NCBI RefSeq assembly: GCF_900217815.1 | Contig: NZ_OBMT01000017.1 | Coordinates: forward strand, 1 to 64,000 | Length of the DNA: 64,000 nt | Direction: 5' to 3' | DNA from: Rhodobacter maris | GTDB lineage: Bacteria; Pseudomonadota; Alphaproteobacteria; Rhodobacterales; Rhodobacteraceae | Part shown: in pieces, positions 52,289 through 61,156 of the stretch | How positions within the stretch are numbered: the first letter of the stretch is position 1 | Layout of the letters: every line of letters starts with the position of its first letter | Translations under genes and position numbers: made by a program | The notes under the pieces: model-generated | Told to the model about the DNA's origin: nothing | Databases searched by the model: none | The model's input: only the letters and a program-made list of their open reading frames with translations

Positions 52289-52603
52289 ATGGCTCTGCAT
52301 ACTCTCGAATTCGAACTCGAAACGACCTCGGGCACCGCCTCGATCCCCGCGCCGACCCATGTGGGCGTGACCGGCTCGAGCGATCTCGAAGTGATCCTGG
52401 AACCGGCTCCGGCGGGCAAGGTGGCGGTGCGTATCGTCACCCCCGTCACGGGCTTTGACGAACTCTGGAAGCGCGTGGTGAAAAAATTCACCGACGAGAC
52501 CGCGCTCGCCGGGGCCCGGATCGAGATCAACGACAACAATGCAACGCCCGCCGTGGTCCTGCTGCGCCTCAAACAGGCGCTCACGCAGGCCACCGCGGCC
52601 TGA
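52289..52603 (+). CDS. madE: malonate decarboxylase acyl carrier protein (MadE/MdcC)
   Basis: The 104-residue carrier bears the acetyl-thiol prosthetic group. HVGVTGSSDLEVILEP (about 26-41) is the attachment region with the modified Ser, corresponding to the SGDLEVL motif of MdcC. The C-terminal half (ARIEINDNNATPAVVLLRLKQAL) is the MdcC delta-subunit signature. The start MALHTLEF has GGAG upstream and is preferred over the ATG 15 bases earlier. Confidence 0.93.
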   Translation: MALHTLEFELETTSGTASIPAPTHVGVTGSSDLEVILEPAPAGKVAVRIVTPVTGFDELWKRVVKKFTDETALAGARIEINDNNATPAVVLLRLKQALTQATAA

Positions 52604-52618
52604 GGCGGAGATTGAGAA

Positions 52619-53575
52619 ATGAGCAACTGGAAAAATCTGCAAAGCCGCAGCTTTCTTGAATCGAGTGCACGCGACCGGGCGCTTGGCCTGGTCGATGAGG
52701 GCACCTTCACCGAGCTTGCCGGTCCGTTCGACCGCGTCACGAGCCCGCACCTGGCTCTTCTGGGTGATGCTGTAGCCTTCGATGACGGGATCGTTACGGG
52801 CGTCGGTCGGATCGGCAAGACCCCGGTCTTCGTGATCTCGCAAGAAGGCAAGTTTATCGGCGGGTCCGTGGGCGAGATCGGCGGGGCGAAGATGGTCAAC
52901 ACCATCAAGCTCGCGATCGACTTCCACGATGATCTGGTCGCGAAATACCCGGACCTCTCGGATGCGGAAAAACCCGTGGTGGTGATTTCGTTCGAGACCG
53001 GTGGCGTGCGTCTGCACGAAGCCAACGCTGGCCTGCTGGCCCATGCCGAAGTCATGGATCAGCTGCAAAAGGCCCGCGGCAAGGTTCCGGTGATTGCCGT
53101 GATCGGCTCCAAAGTGGGCGCCTTCGGCGGCATGGGCTTCGTGGCTGCGGCCACCGATGCGATCATCATGAGCGAGTTTGGCCGCCTTGGCCTGACCGGC
53201 CCGGAAGTGATCGAGCAGGAGATGGGCAAGGAAGAGTTCGACGCATCGGACCGCGCTCTTGTCTATCGCACCACCGGCGGGCGCCACAAATACATCATGG
53301 GCGACGCGAACTTCCTCGTGGAAGACACGATCGAAGGCTTCCGCGCCAAGCTCGTGGATCTGGCGCCGCTGCCGGTGGCTGATTTCGAAGCGATGCGCCG
53401 TATCGGCTCGCCCGAGAAGGTCGAGCATCAGCTGAAGCTCGTCGCGCTTGCCGCCGAGATGCAGCCGAAAGACGCCGTCGATGTCTGGGCGAAGGCGGGC
53501 AACGAGAACGCCCCCGGGCTTCTGGATGTGCCCTTCGCGGAGTTCGTGGGCAGCGTCAAGCGGCTCTCGGTCTGA
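52619..53575 (+). CDS. madC: malonyl-S-ACP:biotin carboxyltransferase subunit MadC (beta)
   Basis: The 318-residue subunit of the carboxyltransferase moves CO2 from malonyl-ACP to biotin, regenerating acetyl-ACP. Its crotonase-like fold shows GGSVGEIGGAKMVNTIKLA, VVVISFETGGVRLHEANAG (about 122-140) and IAVIGSKVGAFGGMGFVAAA with the Gly-rich oxyanion turns. It is homologous to MdcD. It precedes madD directly, 22 bases apart. Confidence 0.93.
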   Translation: MSNWKNLQSRSFLESSARDRALGLVDEGTFTELAGPFDRVTSPHLALLGDAVAFDDGIVTGVGRIGKTPVFVISQEGKFIGGSVGEIGGAKMVNTIKLAIDFHDDLVAKYPDLSDAEKPVVVISFETGGVRLHEANAGLLAHAEVMDQLQKARGKVPVIAVIGSKVGAFGGMGFVAAATDAIIMSEFGRLGLTGPEVIEQEMGKEEFDASDRALVYRTTGGRHKYIMGDANFLVEDTIEGFRAKLVDLAPLPVADFEAMRRIGSPEKVEHQLKLVALAAEMQPKDAVDVWAKAGNENAPGLLDVPFAEFVGSVKRLSV

Positions 53576-53597
53576 CCCCGAAACACAGGAGAAAATC

Positions 53598-54491
53598 ATG
53601 GAAATGCAAGAAAGCATGATGGGCCGGGGGCGTGAGGCGATCGACATGATCGTCGATGCCGGCTCGTTCCAGGAGAACACTGTCGGGGCGCAGAGCTTCG
53701 ACGACCCGGACTTCGGCCCCGGCGCCGTGGTCGGCACCGCAACGCTCGATGGCATGACCTGCACGATGATCGTGTCGGATGCGGATGCCTTCAACGAGAA
53801 GTTCCCTGTCGTCTATGCCGGGATCATCGGCATGGAAGAGGGCTACAAGATGGCGCAGGCCGTCTATGCCTCGATCGAAGCCGATGCCGAAAAACCGCTG
53901 GCGGAAAAACGTCCGCTGGTGCTGGTCGTCGACACCCCCGGCAACGGTCCGGGCAAGGTCGAAGAGATCTTCGGCATGAACAAGTCGACCGCGGCCTACC
54001 AGCTCGCGCTCGCCGAAGCCCGCCTCAAAGGCCACGCGATCATCGCCATGGTGATTGGCCGCGCGATCTCGGGCGCCTTCCTGTGCCACGGTCTGCAAGC
54101 CGACAGCATCCTCTCGCTCGATGCCAACTACGGCACGATGATCCACGTGATGCCGCTCACCTCGGTGTCGCGCATCATCAAGAAGCCGCTGGAAAAGCTT
54201 GAAGAAATCTCCAAGCACAGCGCCGTCTTCGCGGCCGGCCCGCGCTTCTTCTACTCGCTCGGTGGCGTCGGCGCGCTCGTTGACAACGTCGACGGCATGC
54301 GCCCGGCAATCATCGCGCGGATCCAGGAAGTGCAGACGGCGAAAGCCGAGGGCAAACAGGACACGCTCGGCCCCTGGGGCCGCGGTGCGCTGGGTGCCGA
54401 GCGCGGGGGCCGGGTCGAACGGCCGAAGATCCTCGCGCTGATGGACCGGGAATTTGCAGCCGTGGCGGAGCAATACGCCCCCGCCCGCTGA
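53598..54491 (+). CDS. madD: carboxyltransferase subunit MadD (gamma)
   Basis: The 297-residue partner of MadC, homologous to MdcE. LVLVVDTPGNGPGKVEEIFGMNKSTAAYQLALAEARLKGH (about 103-142) forms the second half of the active site, with AIIAMVIGRAISGAFLCHGLQAD the Gly/Ser turn. AGGAG lies before the ATG at 53598. The longer frame upstream overlaps madC and is not used. Confidence 0.93.
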   Translation: MEMQESMMGRGREAIDMIVDAGSFQENTVGAQSFDDPDFGPGAVVGTATLDGMTCTMIVSDADAFNEKFPVVYAGIIGMEEGYKMAQAVYASIEADAEKPLAEKRPLVLVVDTPGNGPGKVEEIFGMNKSTAAYQLALAEARLKGHAIIAMVIGRAISGAFLCHGLQADSILSLDANYGTMIHVMPLTSVSRIIKKPLEKLEEISKHSAVFAAGPRFFYSLGGVGALVDNVDGMRPAIIARIQEVQTAKAEGKQDTLGPWGRGALGAERGGRVERPKILALMDREFAAVAEQYAPAR

Positions 54492-54520
54492 GCCCCCAAA
54501 CGAGCCTGAAGGAACAAGCC

Positions 54521-55621
54521 ATGTCGGACAAACTCACGGCGATCGAAGAGGCCCTTGCGGTCTTCGGATCGGTGCCGACCCTTGAGGAGATGCCGCGCCG
54601 CACCCTTGGCGACAAGGGCATTGCGGGACCGACGGCAGCCCATCTCATCGAGGAGGTGCACAGCCCGTTCAACCTGGCTTACCTGACCTTCACCACGGGC
54701 TCGTCAGCCTTCCAGACTATCGTGGGTGTAACATATGCGGAACTCCCCGACCGCAGCGCCGTTGCCCGCGAGATCTTTGGAAGGCTGAACCTGGAGGGGG
54801 GGGCAAGGATGCTTGTCACCTACCCCCCCCTCGTCAACGTCTTCTCGAAAGCCGCGCTCGATGACTGCGCGGTGACCTGGAGCCACCTGAGCCGCTCGAG
54901 CCGGGATGCGCTCCTGCTTGCCGCTTGCTGTCAGGCGCCGCAGGTGATTTTGGGCGAATCCTCCTTCCTGCGCGCGGGCCTTGAACAGGCCGAGGCGCTC
55001 GATCTGAAGGATGAGATGCCGAAAAACTGTGTGCTCCTTTGCGCCGGCACGCCGCTTGATCAGGAACTGATCCCGGTCGCGGCGCGGTTCGGCTACGAGG
55101 TGCATGACCTTTACGGCTGTCAGGAATTTGGCTGGCTGGTGCTCGATGGCGTGCCGCTGCGCGACGATATCTCGCTCGTGCCCTCGCCGCGCGGCCCCGC
55201 CTGGCGTGAACTGGTCGTCGGTGGTCTGCCGATGGGCGACAGCTTCCTTGTCTCTACCGCGGGGCATGTCTGCGACCGCGAGGGGCAGATCATCACCTAC
55301 CGGCGCGAGCGCACCTATCCCGAATACGAGGTGATCGTGCGCGCGACCCCGGCCACGACGACTGAGGTGATCGAAAAGACCGCCCGTACCGTGCTTCGGA
55401 TCAAGAGCCGGGTGGTGAAGGTGCCCCACGATGTGGTGCTGGGCGCCGAGGTGACGCGGCTCGAACTGGTGCCGGGCCTTGTCGATGCCTCGGCCGCGCC
55501 TGTCGAACCGATCCTGATCGAAGGGCCCGCGCAGACCCGGCTTTTCGAAGCGATGGTGAGCGCGCAACGCGATCTGAGCCTGCACGCAAAGACCGATCCG
55601 GCCTGGGTAAAGAGGCGCTGA
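54521..55621 (+). CDS. madH: probable deacetyl-ACP:acetate ligase (MadH-like, AMP-forming)
   Basis: The 366-residue protein resembles compact adenylate-forming ligases: a Ser/Thr-Gly segment TFTTGSSAFQTIVGVTYAELP (about 57-77) in place of the usual phosphate loop and HDLYGCQEFGWLVLD near 194-208 as the adenine motif. In Malonomonas rubra MadH acetylates the ACP thiol with acetate and ATP to start the cycle; length and place in the operon fit. The loops are diverged, so the assignment rests partly on context. Confidence 0.75.
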   Translation: MSDKLTAIEEALAVFGSVPTLEEMPRRTLGDKGIAGPTAAHLIEEVHSPFNLAYLTFTTGSSAFQTIVGVTYAELPDRSAVAREIFGRLNLEGGARMLVTYPPLVNVFSKAALDDCAVTWSHLSRSSRDALLLAACCQAPQVILGESSFLRAGLEQAEALDLKDEMPKNCVLLCAGTPLDQELIPVAARFGYEVHDLYGCQEFGWLVLDGVPLRDDISLVPSPRGPAWRELVVGGLPMGDSFLVSTAGHVCDREGQIITYRRERTYPEYEVIVRATPATTTEVIEKTARTVLRIKSRVVKVPHDVVLGAEVTRLELVPGLVDASAAPVEPILIEGPAQTRLFEAMVSAQRDLSLHAKTDPAWVKRR

Positions 55622-55622
55622 G

Positions 55623-56384
55623 ATGCTCTGCAACCGCCATACGCTGATCTATCTGGGCGATGCCGCCCGCGCCGCTCTGTTGCCCGCGGTGATTGCGGGC
55701 CTGCCCGAACCGATGCGCAATGCGCGGATCGAGGGGCAGGTAACCGATACGCTGCTTGGCGAGCGCATTCCCGGCATCGCCTGCCGTCCGACCGGGCCCT
55801 GCCCGCAGGGTGGCGGCCAGATCGGGTTCTCGTTCCCGTTCCGGGTCGGCGCGGCACGGGTGCGTTCGGCGGTGGGCGTGAGCCCCGCCCAGATCACCGC
55901 GACGCTCACCCCCTGGGAAGTGATGGTGCTTGCCGAAACGCTTGGCGACACGCTGCACCCTGCGATCGAGGAGCTGCGCCGGATCTCGGTCGCCACCGGG
56001 GTCGAGATCGGGCTGATCGGCTCGGTCGCGCTGCAGGCGGTGACCGGGCTTGGCTACACCCGCCCCGATTCGGATATTGACCTCGTGGTGCGCGCCACCT
56101 GCCTTGAACACCTGCATGCGCTCGCCGCCGCGGTACATGATTTGACGCTTTGCACCGGCACCGCCCTCGACATCGAAGTCGCGCTCGCGGGCGGCATCGG
56201 CGCCAAGCTGAACGAACTTCTGTCTGGCTCGGATGCGGTTCTGGGCAAGACCATCGCTGGCGTGGAGCTTATTCCCCGCGCCCGCATCAACGCCATTCTC
56301 GCCCCGGGCGCGCTGCAAGGCGTGCCGGTGAGCGACCCGCAACACCCGAAGAAGCAAGCCGAAAGGAGAAGGCTATGGATGTGA
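55623..56384 (+). CDS. madK: phosphoribosyl-dephospho-CoA transferase, holo-ACP synthase (MadK/MdcG)
   Basis: The 253-residue nucleotidyltransferase attaches the prosthetic group to the Ser of the ACP. GSVALQAVTGLGYTRPDSDIDLVV (about 123-146) is the polymerase-beta-like GS...DxD motif with both catalytic Asp. The N-terminal domain has the MdcG pattern RPTGPCPQGGGQIGFSFPF. It overlaps the start of madF by 10 bases and follows madH by one. Confidence 0.92.
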   Translation: MLCNRHTLIYLGDAARAALLPAVIAGLPEPMRNARIEGQVTDTLLGERIPGIACRPTGPCPQGGGQIGFSFPFRVGAARVRSAVGVSPAQITATLTPWEVMVLAETLGDTLHPAIEELRRISVATGVEIGLIGSVALQAVTGLGYTRPDSDIDLVVRATCLEHLHALAAAVHDLTLCTGTALDIEVALAGGIGAKLNELLSGSDAVLGKTIAGVELIPRARINAILAPGALQGVPVSDPQHPKKQAERRRLWM

Positions 56385-56584
56385 AAGTGAAGATGCCCTC
56401 GGTCATCGTGTCGGTGGAGGTGGCGGAAGGTGCTACCGTCACCAAGGGCCAGAACGTCGCCGTGATCGAGGCGATGAAAATGAAGAACAACACGCCCGCG
56501 CCCTGCGACGGTGTCGTGAAATCGATCGCCGTGAAAGCCGGTGACCGGGTGAAACCCGGTGCGATCATCATGACGATCGAATAA
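56375..56584 (+). CDS. madF: biotin carrier protein MadF
   Basis: A 69-residue lipoyl-type domain with the biotinylation motif IEAMKM (Lys about 35). It is a complete minimal carrier with VKMPSVIVSVEVAEGATVTKG and VKAGDRVKPGAIIM as the flanking strands. It moves carboxybiotin from MadCD to the MadB pump. AAGGAGA lies before the ATG. There is no linker or extra domain. Confidence 0.95.
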   Translation: MDVKVKMPSVIVSVEVAEGATVTKGQNVAVIEAMKMKNNTPAPCDGVVKSIAVKAGDRVKPGAIIMTIE

Positions 56585-56641
56585 GGGATCGGCGGGGGCG
56601 GCCCAGCCGTCCCCTGCCGGCCATATCAAGGAGGACTGGAC

Positions 56642-57028
56642 ATGCTTATTTACGGTGTCGCTCTGATGAGCGGCTGCATGATCGTCGGGACGTTCCTCGG
56701 GCGTCTCGTCGGTCATCTTGTCGGCATCAACTCGGATGTCGGCGGTGTGGGTATCGCGATGCTTCTGCTCGTGCTCGTGACCCGCTATCTGATGGACCGC
56801 GACAAGTTCTCGAAACTGGCGCAGGAAGGGATCAAGTTCTGGTCGGCAATGTATATCCCGATCGTCGTGGCGATGGCCGCGAGCCAGAACGTGGTTGCCG
56901 CCTTCAACGCCGGTGCGCTGGCGTTCATCGCCGGGCTCGGCTCGGTCGCCGCGGGCTTCCTGCTGATCCGCCCGCTTGCTGCGCTCAGCCCGAAATCGGG
57001 CTCGGCTGAAACCTCTGCCGCGGAGTAA
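56642..57028 (+). CDS. madL: malonate transporter subunit MadL
   Basis: The 128-residue membrane protein has about four hydrophobic segments, with MLIYGVALMSGCMIVGTFLG and GGVGIAMLLLVLVTRYLM typical of MadL. With MadM it forms the Na+ or proton-coupled malonate carrier described for Malonomonas. AAGGAGG lies before the ATG. It starts 57 bases after madF. Confidence 0.92.
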   Translation: MLIYGVALMSGCMIVGTFLGRLVGHLVGINSDVGGVGIAMLLLVLVTRYLMDRDKFSKLAQEGIKFWSAMYIPIVVAMAASQNVVAAFNAGALAFIAGLGSVAAGFLLIRPLAALSPKSGSAETSAAE

Positions 57029-57033
57029 GACCG

Positions 57034-57795
57034 ATGTTTGACATTCTTTACAGCACCATGGAAAAAGTGCCGCTGATCACGGCTTTCCTGACCGTCGGCG
57101 TGATCATGTGGGTCTCCTATGCGATCGGCAAGCTGACCAACAACCGGGTTCACGGTTCGGCCATTGCGATCCTCGTCGGCCTGATCCTCGCCTATGTCGG
57201 CGGCGAAATCACCGGCGGCAAGAAAGGGATCTCCGACGTCGCGCTGTTCTCGGGCTTTGCGCTCATGGGCGGCAGCATGCTGCGCGACTTCGCGATCGTT
57301 TCGACCGCGTTTGGCGTGAAACTCGAAGAGCTGAAAAAAGCGGGCCTGCCGGGCGTTCTGGCGCTGATCATCTCGGTTATCATCGCCACGGTGATCGGTG
57401 CGGCCACGGCCTATGCCTTCGGCTACACGAGCCCGGTTGACATGGCGACGATCGGCGGCGGCGCCACCACCTTCATCGTTGGCCCGGTCACGGGTGCGGC
57501 GCTCGGTGCCTCGTCGGAAGTGATCGCGCTCTCGGTCGCCGCCGGTGTGGTGAAATCCATCGCCGTGATGATCCTGACGCCCTTCCTCGCGAAAATCGCG
57601 GGGCTCGACAACCCGGCCGCGGCCGCGGTTTACGGCGGACTGATGGGCACCACAAGCGGCGTCAGCGCCGGACTGGCCGCAACCGATCCGAAACTGGTCC
57701 CTTATGGTGCCCTGACGGCGACCTTCTACACCGGCTTCGGCTGTCTGGTCGTCCCGTCGATTGGCTACATGACTCTCGTCGCCCTGTTCGGTTGA
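57034..57795 (+). CDS. madM: malonate transporter subunit MadM
   Basis: The 253-residue membrane protein with seven or so hydrophobic segments. GGKKGISDVALFSGFALMGGSMLRDFA and the Gly/Thr-rich GGGATTFIVGPVTGAALGASSEV are conserved in MadM. It begins 5 bases after madL and completes the uptake system, so malonate import and decarboxylation are in one operon. Confidence 0.92.
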   Translation: MFDILYSTMEKVPLITAFLTVGVIMWVSYAIGKLTNNRVHGSAIAILVGLILAYVGGEITGGKKGISDVALFSGFALMGGSMLRDFAIVSTAFGVKLEELKKAGLPGVLALIISVIIATVIGAATAYAFGYTSPVDMATIGGGATTFIVGPVTGAALGASSEVIALSVAAGVVKSIAVMILTPFLAKIAGLDNPAAAAVYGGLMGTTSGVSAGLAATDPKLVPYGALTATFYTGFGCLVVPSIGYMTLVALFG

Positions 57796-57861
57796 TCTCC
57801 GCCAAGAGCTAATCAAACAGAAAATGAAACTCTGCAACCTCAGGTGAGATAGGCCGGCGCC

Positions 57862-58644
57862 ATGATCCATTCAAGTCTCCAGCTCCCGCGCCCGGGGTTG
57901 CAAAGCGCCGCAGGCAGCACCAGCGTCCCGTTGCCTGCGGCTCCCTCTCCCCAAGCTTCCGGGGCGGGGCGGATCGAGATTTCCGCGGTCTCGCACCGCT
58001 TTACGGATACTCCGGTGTTGCGCGACATCACCGTGACCCTGACCGAGCGCCGCATCGGCATCATCGGGGCGAATGGCTCTGGCAAGAGCACGTTTGCGCG
58101 ATTGCTCAATGGCCTCCTCGTTCCTGACCGGGGCCGGGTGGTGGTCGACGGGCTCGATACTGCGCGCGATATCAAGGCCGTGCGCCGCAAGGTCGGCTTC
58201 GTGTTCCAGAACCCCGACAATCAGATCGTTTTCCCCACCGTTGCGGAAGATCTCGCCTTCGGCCTGAAGGGGCTGGGGCTTGGCCGCGCCGAACGCGCCG
58301 AGATGGTCACCCAGATGCTCGCCCGCTTCGGGCTCGAAGCGCTGGCCGATCAATCCGCTCACAAGCTTTCGGGCGGACAGAAACAACTCCTCGCCATTGC
58401 CGGCGTGCTGATCACAAAACCCGCCTGCGTGGTCTTTGATGAGCCCACCACCGCGCTCGATCTGCGCAACACCCGCCACATTGCCGGGGTGATTGCCGCG
58501 CTCTCCGAAACCGCGATCGTCGTCACCCATGACCTCGACCTGATTTCCGGCTTCGACCGCGTGCTCGTGTTCGACGCGGGCCGGATCGTGGCCGACGATA
58601 CCCCCGCGCGCGCGATCGCCGAATATCTGCGGCGGATGCAATGA
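57862..58644 (+). CDS. bioM: biotin ECF transporter ATPase BioM
   Basis: The 260-residue ATPase has Walker A GANGSGKSTFARL, Q-loop VFQNPDNQIVFPTVAEDLAFGLKGLG (the ECF-type DNQ segment), signature LSGGQKQLLAIAG and Walker B CVVFDEPTTALDLRN. An N-terminal extension of about 40 Pro/Ser-rich residues precedes the first strand (RIEISAVSHRF) and has no clear function. It forms the tripartite importer with BioN and BioY, as characterised in R. capsulatus. Confidence 0.9.
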   Translation: MIHSSLQLPRPGLQSAAGSTSVPLPAAPSPQASGAGRIEISAVSHRFTDTPVLRDITVTLTERRIGIIGANGSGKSTFARLLNGLLVPDRGRVVVDGLDTARDIKAVRRKVGFVFQNPDNQIVFPTVAEDLAFGLKGLGLGRAERAEMVTQMLARFGLEALADQSAHKLSGGQKQLLAIAGVLITKPACVVFDEPTTALDLRNTRHIAGVIAALSETAIVVTHDLDLISGFDRVLVFDAGRIVADDTPARAIAEYLRRMQ

Positions 58645-59261
58645 GCGCGCTCGCCGCCCTTCTGCGTCGCGCGCCCGCTGGCGCGAAGCTCGCCGCATTG
58701 GCAATTGCGGGCACCGGCGTGATGGCGATCGCCGACTGGCGCGTGATGGTCGATCTGGCCTTGCTCGCGGCGCTTGCCTTCCGGCTCGCCGGCTGCGGCA
58801 CCGATGCGCTCGGGCGGCAGCTCCGGCCGATGCTCTGGATGCTCGCGGCGCTCTTTCTCGTGCAGGGCTGGCTGGTGGACTGGGCGACGGCCGCGCTTGT
58901 CGTGGCGCGGATCGTCACCCTCGTGCTGCTTGCCGCGCTGGTCACTCTCACCACCCCCGCCGAGGCGATGATTGCCACCATCGAGCGGCTGCTTGCCCCT
59001 TTCGTCCGCTTCGGGGTCGACCCGGGGCGGGTGGGCCTCGCCTTCTCGCTCGCGCTGCGCTTCATCCCGGTGATCGGCGAAGAGGCCGAGCGGGTGCGCG
59101 AGGCGCAGGCCGCGCGTGGGCTCGGCCATCACCCGCTGGCGCTGATCCTGCCGCTGATCGTGCGGGTGCTCAAATCCGCCGAGGATGTTGCCGCGGCGAT
59201 CGAGGCGCGTTCGGGGCATGACGACCCCGGCCGCGCCGCCCCTTCCAGATCTGTATGGTAA
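58641..59261 (+). CDS. bioN: biotin ECF transporter T component BioN
   Basis: The 206-residue membrane protein of the CbiQ/EcfT family. Five hydrophobic segments and the coupling region ERVREAQAARGLGHHP (Ala-Arg-Gly motif) that contacts the ATPase are visible. It overlaps bioM by four bases. It joins the ATPase to the S component BioY. Confidence 0.9.
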   Translation: MSALAALLRRAPAGAKLAALAIAGTGVMAIADWRVMVDLALLAALAFRLAGCGTDALGRQLRPMLWMLAALFLVQGWLVDWATAALVVARIVTLVLLAALVTLTTPAEAMIATIERLLAPFVRFGVDPGRVGLAFSLALRFIPVIGEEAERVREAQAARGLGHHPLALILPLIVRVLKSAEDVAAAIEARSGHDDPGRAAPSRSVW

Positions 59262-59275
59262 TAAGGACCGACCCC

Positions 59276-59851
59276 ATGGCCGCGAAACCCAACCCAACTC
59301 TCGACATCGTCTATATCGCGCTCTTCGCGGCGCTTACCGCGGCGCTTGCGCTCTTTCCGCCGCTCACGCTGCCGGTGATCGGCGTGCCGATCACGGCGCA
59401 ATCGATGGGGCCGATGCTTGCCGGCGCGATCCTCGGCGCACGGCGCGGCGCGCTTGCCATGGTGCTGGTGATTGCGCTTGTCGCCATCGGCCTGCCGATC
59501 CTCTCGGGCGGGCGCGGCGGGCTCGGCGTCTTTGCCGGGCCGACCGTGGGCTTCCTTCTGGGCTGGGTGCCGGCCGCCTGGGTCACCGGGCTTCTGCACG
59601 AGCTCGGCTGGCGCCAGCTCACCTCGATCAGCTCCTTCACCCATGCCGCGGTGGGCGGCATCGTTGTGCTCTATGCGATCGGCATTCCGGTGCTGGCCTT
59701 CCAGGCGGGGCTGACGCTGAAGGCGGCGGCGGTGGGCTCGATGACCTTCATCCCGGGCGATCTGATCAAGGCGGCGCTGACCGCGATGATCGCCGTTTCG
59801 GTCAAACGCGCCTGGCCGATCATCCGCCCTGCAGCCGAGCCTTCGGCATGA
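59276..59851 (+). CDS. bioY: biotin ECF transporter S component BioY
   Basis: The 191-residue substrate-binding membrane protein. FPPLTLPVIGVPITAQSMGPMLAGAILG is the BioY signature that shapes the biotin pocket, with GGRGGLGVFAGPTVGFLLGW the second. Six hydrophobic segments are seen. The ATG at 59276 has AAGGA nine bases upstream and is preferred over the ATG at 59255 inside bioN. It supplies biotin for MadF. Confidence 0.93.
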   Translation: MAAKPNPTLDIVYIALFAALTAALALFPPLTLPVIGVPITAQSMGPMLAGAILGARRGALAMVLVIALVAIGLPILSGGRGGLGVFAGPTVGFLLGWVPAAWVTGLLHELGWRQLTSISSFTHAAVGGIVVLYAIGIPVLAFQAGLTLKAAAVGSMTFIPGDLIKAALTAMIAVSVKRAWPIIRPAAEPSA

Positions 59852-59978
59852 GGCCCGCCGCACCCCGCGTCCGCCCCGGGTCGCGGTGGTGACAAAGGCC
59901 GGGACGTGACGCTGACGGGGCAGGGCGCGACGCCCGATCCCCCGTCCGGCGCAGGAACTTCGGCCTCATGCCCTGCGC

Positions 59979-60005
59979 GGGCCCCCTGAACGGGGGGCCC
60001 GTTTC
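59979..60005 (+). terminator. probable terminator after bioMNY
   Basis: A GC-rich hairpin (GGGCCCCC against GGGGGGCCC around a short loop) is followed by GTTTC, 128 bases after bioY and before the BASS gene. The T-run is poor. Confidence 0.5.
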
Positions 60006-60080
60006 GCGATTTCTGGCCCAAGGGCCCTTGACCTCGCCCCACCCCGGCGGGATGACGCCTGAGAGACAGATGGAGATGAC

Positions 60081-61055
60081 ATGAATCCGCTCAAACGCTT
60101 TGGCATCGACACCTATATGCTGCTCCTGATCGGCACCGTCATTCTGGGCGTCATTCTGCCTGCGCAGGGGCTTGCGGCTGCGGGGCTGAAAAGCCTGACC
60201 TACTGGGCCGTGTCGCTGCTCTTCTTTCTCTATGGCCTCAAGCTCGATCCGCAATCGGTACGCGCGGGGCTTCTGAACTGGAAGTTGCAGGGGCTGACCT
60301 TCGTCGCGACCTATGTCATGTTCCCGCTTCTCGGGCTGGCGCTTGCCCCTGTGATTGCGCCGCTGCTGGGCGACAAGGTGACACTCGGGATCCTGTTTCT
60401 CGCGGTGTTGCCCTCGACCGTTCAATCCTCGATCGCCTTCACCGGCATTGCGGGGGGCAATGTGCCGGGGGCGATCTGCGCGGCCTCGCTTTCCAACCTC
60501 GTCGGCGTGGCGCTCACCCCTGCGCTTGTCGCGCTGATGCTGCATACCGGTGGCGGCGAGATCAGCCTCGATTCCGTGATCAAGATCGGCGTGCAGATCC
60601 TTCTGCCCTTCGTGATCGGGCAGGGGCTGCGCCCCTGGATCGGCTTTCTCGTGGCGCGCTACCGCTTCGTGACGATGCTGGTCGATCGCGGCTCTATCCT
60701 GCTCATCGTCTATTCGGCCTTCAGCGCGGGCACCGTCTCGGGGCTTTGGCTGGCGGTGCCGCCGAAGGTGCTGGTGCTGCTTTACGCCGTGCTTCTGGTG
60801 TTCCTGGCGATCACCATGGGGCTGATGGTTGCCGCCGGGCGCTTCCTGCTGCCCGACCGCGCGGATCGCGCGGCGTTGTTCTTTTGCGGCTCGACAAAGA
60901 GCATCGCCACCGGCTTGCCGATTGCCTCCGCCTTGTTCCCGGTGGTCGATGTGGGGGCGATCGTGCTGCCAGCGATGATCTATCACATCACGCAGCTGCT
61001 GATCTGCGCCTTCGTCTCGCAACGCGCGGCGCGGCGATTGCCCGAAGACGCCTGA
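60081..61055 (+). CDS. bile acid:sodium symporter family protein (YfeH-type)
   Basis: The 324-residue protein has about ten membrane helices of the BASS/SBF-like fold. FLYGLKLDPQSVRAGLLNWKLQG (about 50-72) is the conserved segment after helix 2, and VLPSTVQSSIAFTGIAGGNVPGAICAASLSNLVG (about 114-147) is the crossover helix with the Na+ site. The family moves organic acids and other solutes with sodium. Proximity to a Na+-pumping decarboxylase is suggestive only; substrate unknown. Confidence 0.85.
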   Translation: MNPLKRFGIDTYMLLLIGTVILGVILPAQGLAAAGLKSLTYWAVSLLFFLYGLKLDPQSVRAGLLNWKLQGLTFVATYVMFPLLGLALAPVIAPLLGDKVTLGILFLAVLPSTVQSSIAFTGIAGGNVPGAICAASLSNLVGVALTPALVALMLHTGGGEISLDSVIKIGVQILLPFVIGQGLRPWIGFLVARYRFVTMLVDRGSILLIVYSAFSAGTVSGLWLAVPPKVLVLLYAVLLVFLAITMGLMVAAGRFLLPDRADRAALFFCGSTKSIATGLPIASALFPVVDVGAIVLPAMIYHITQLLICAFVSQRAARRLPEDA

Positions 61056-61156
61056 GCCGCCCAGCGATCCCGCGGTGCTGCCCCCGCAGCCGTGATTGGC
61101 AAGCCGGTGCGATTCGTGCTCCCATCGGGGCAGGGATCGGTCGCAAAGGAGAGGCG

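Noticed and set aside
57796-57861. BioR operator before bioMNY
   Set aside because: No TTATMKATAA-like palindrome occurs in the gap.
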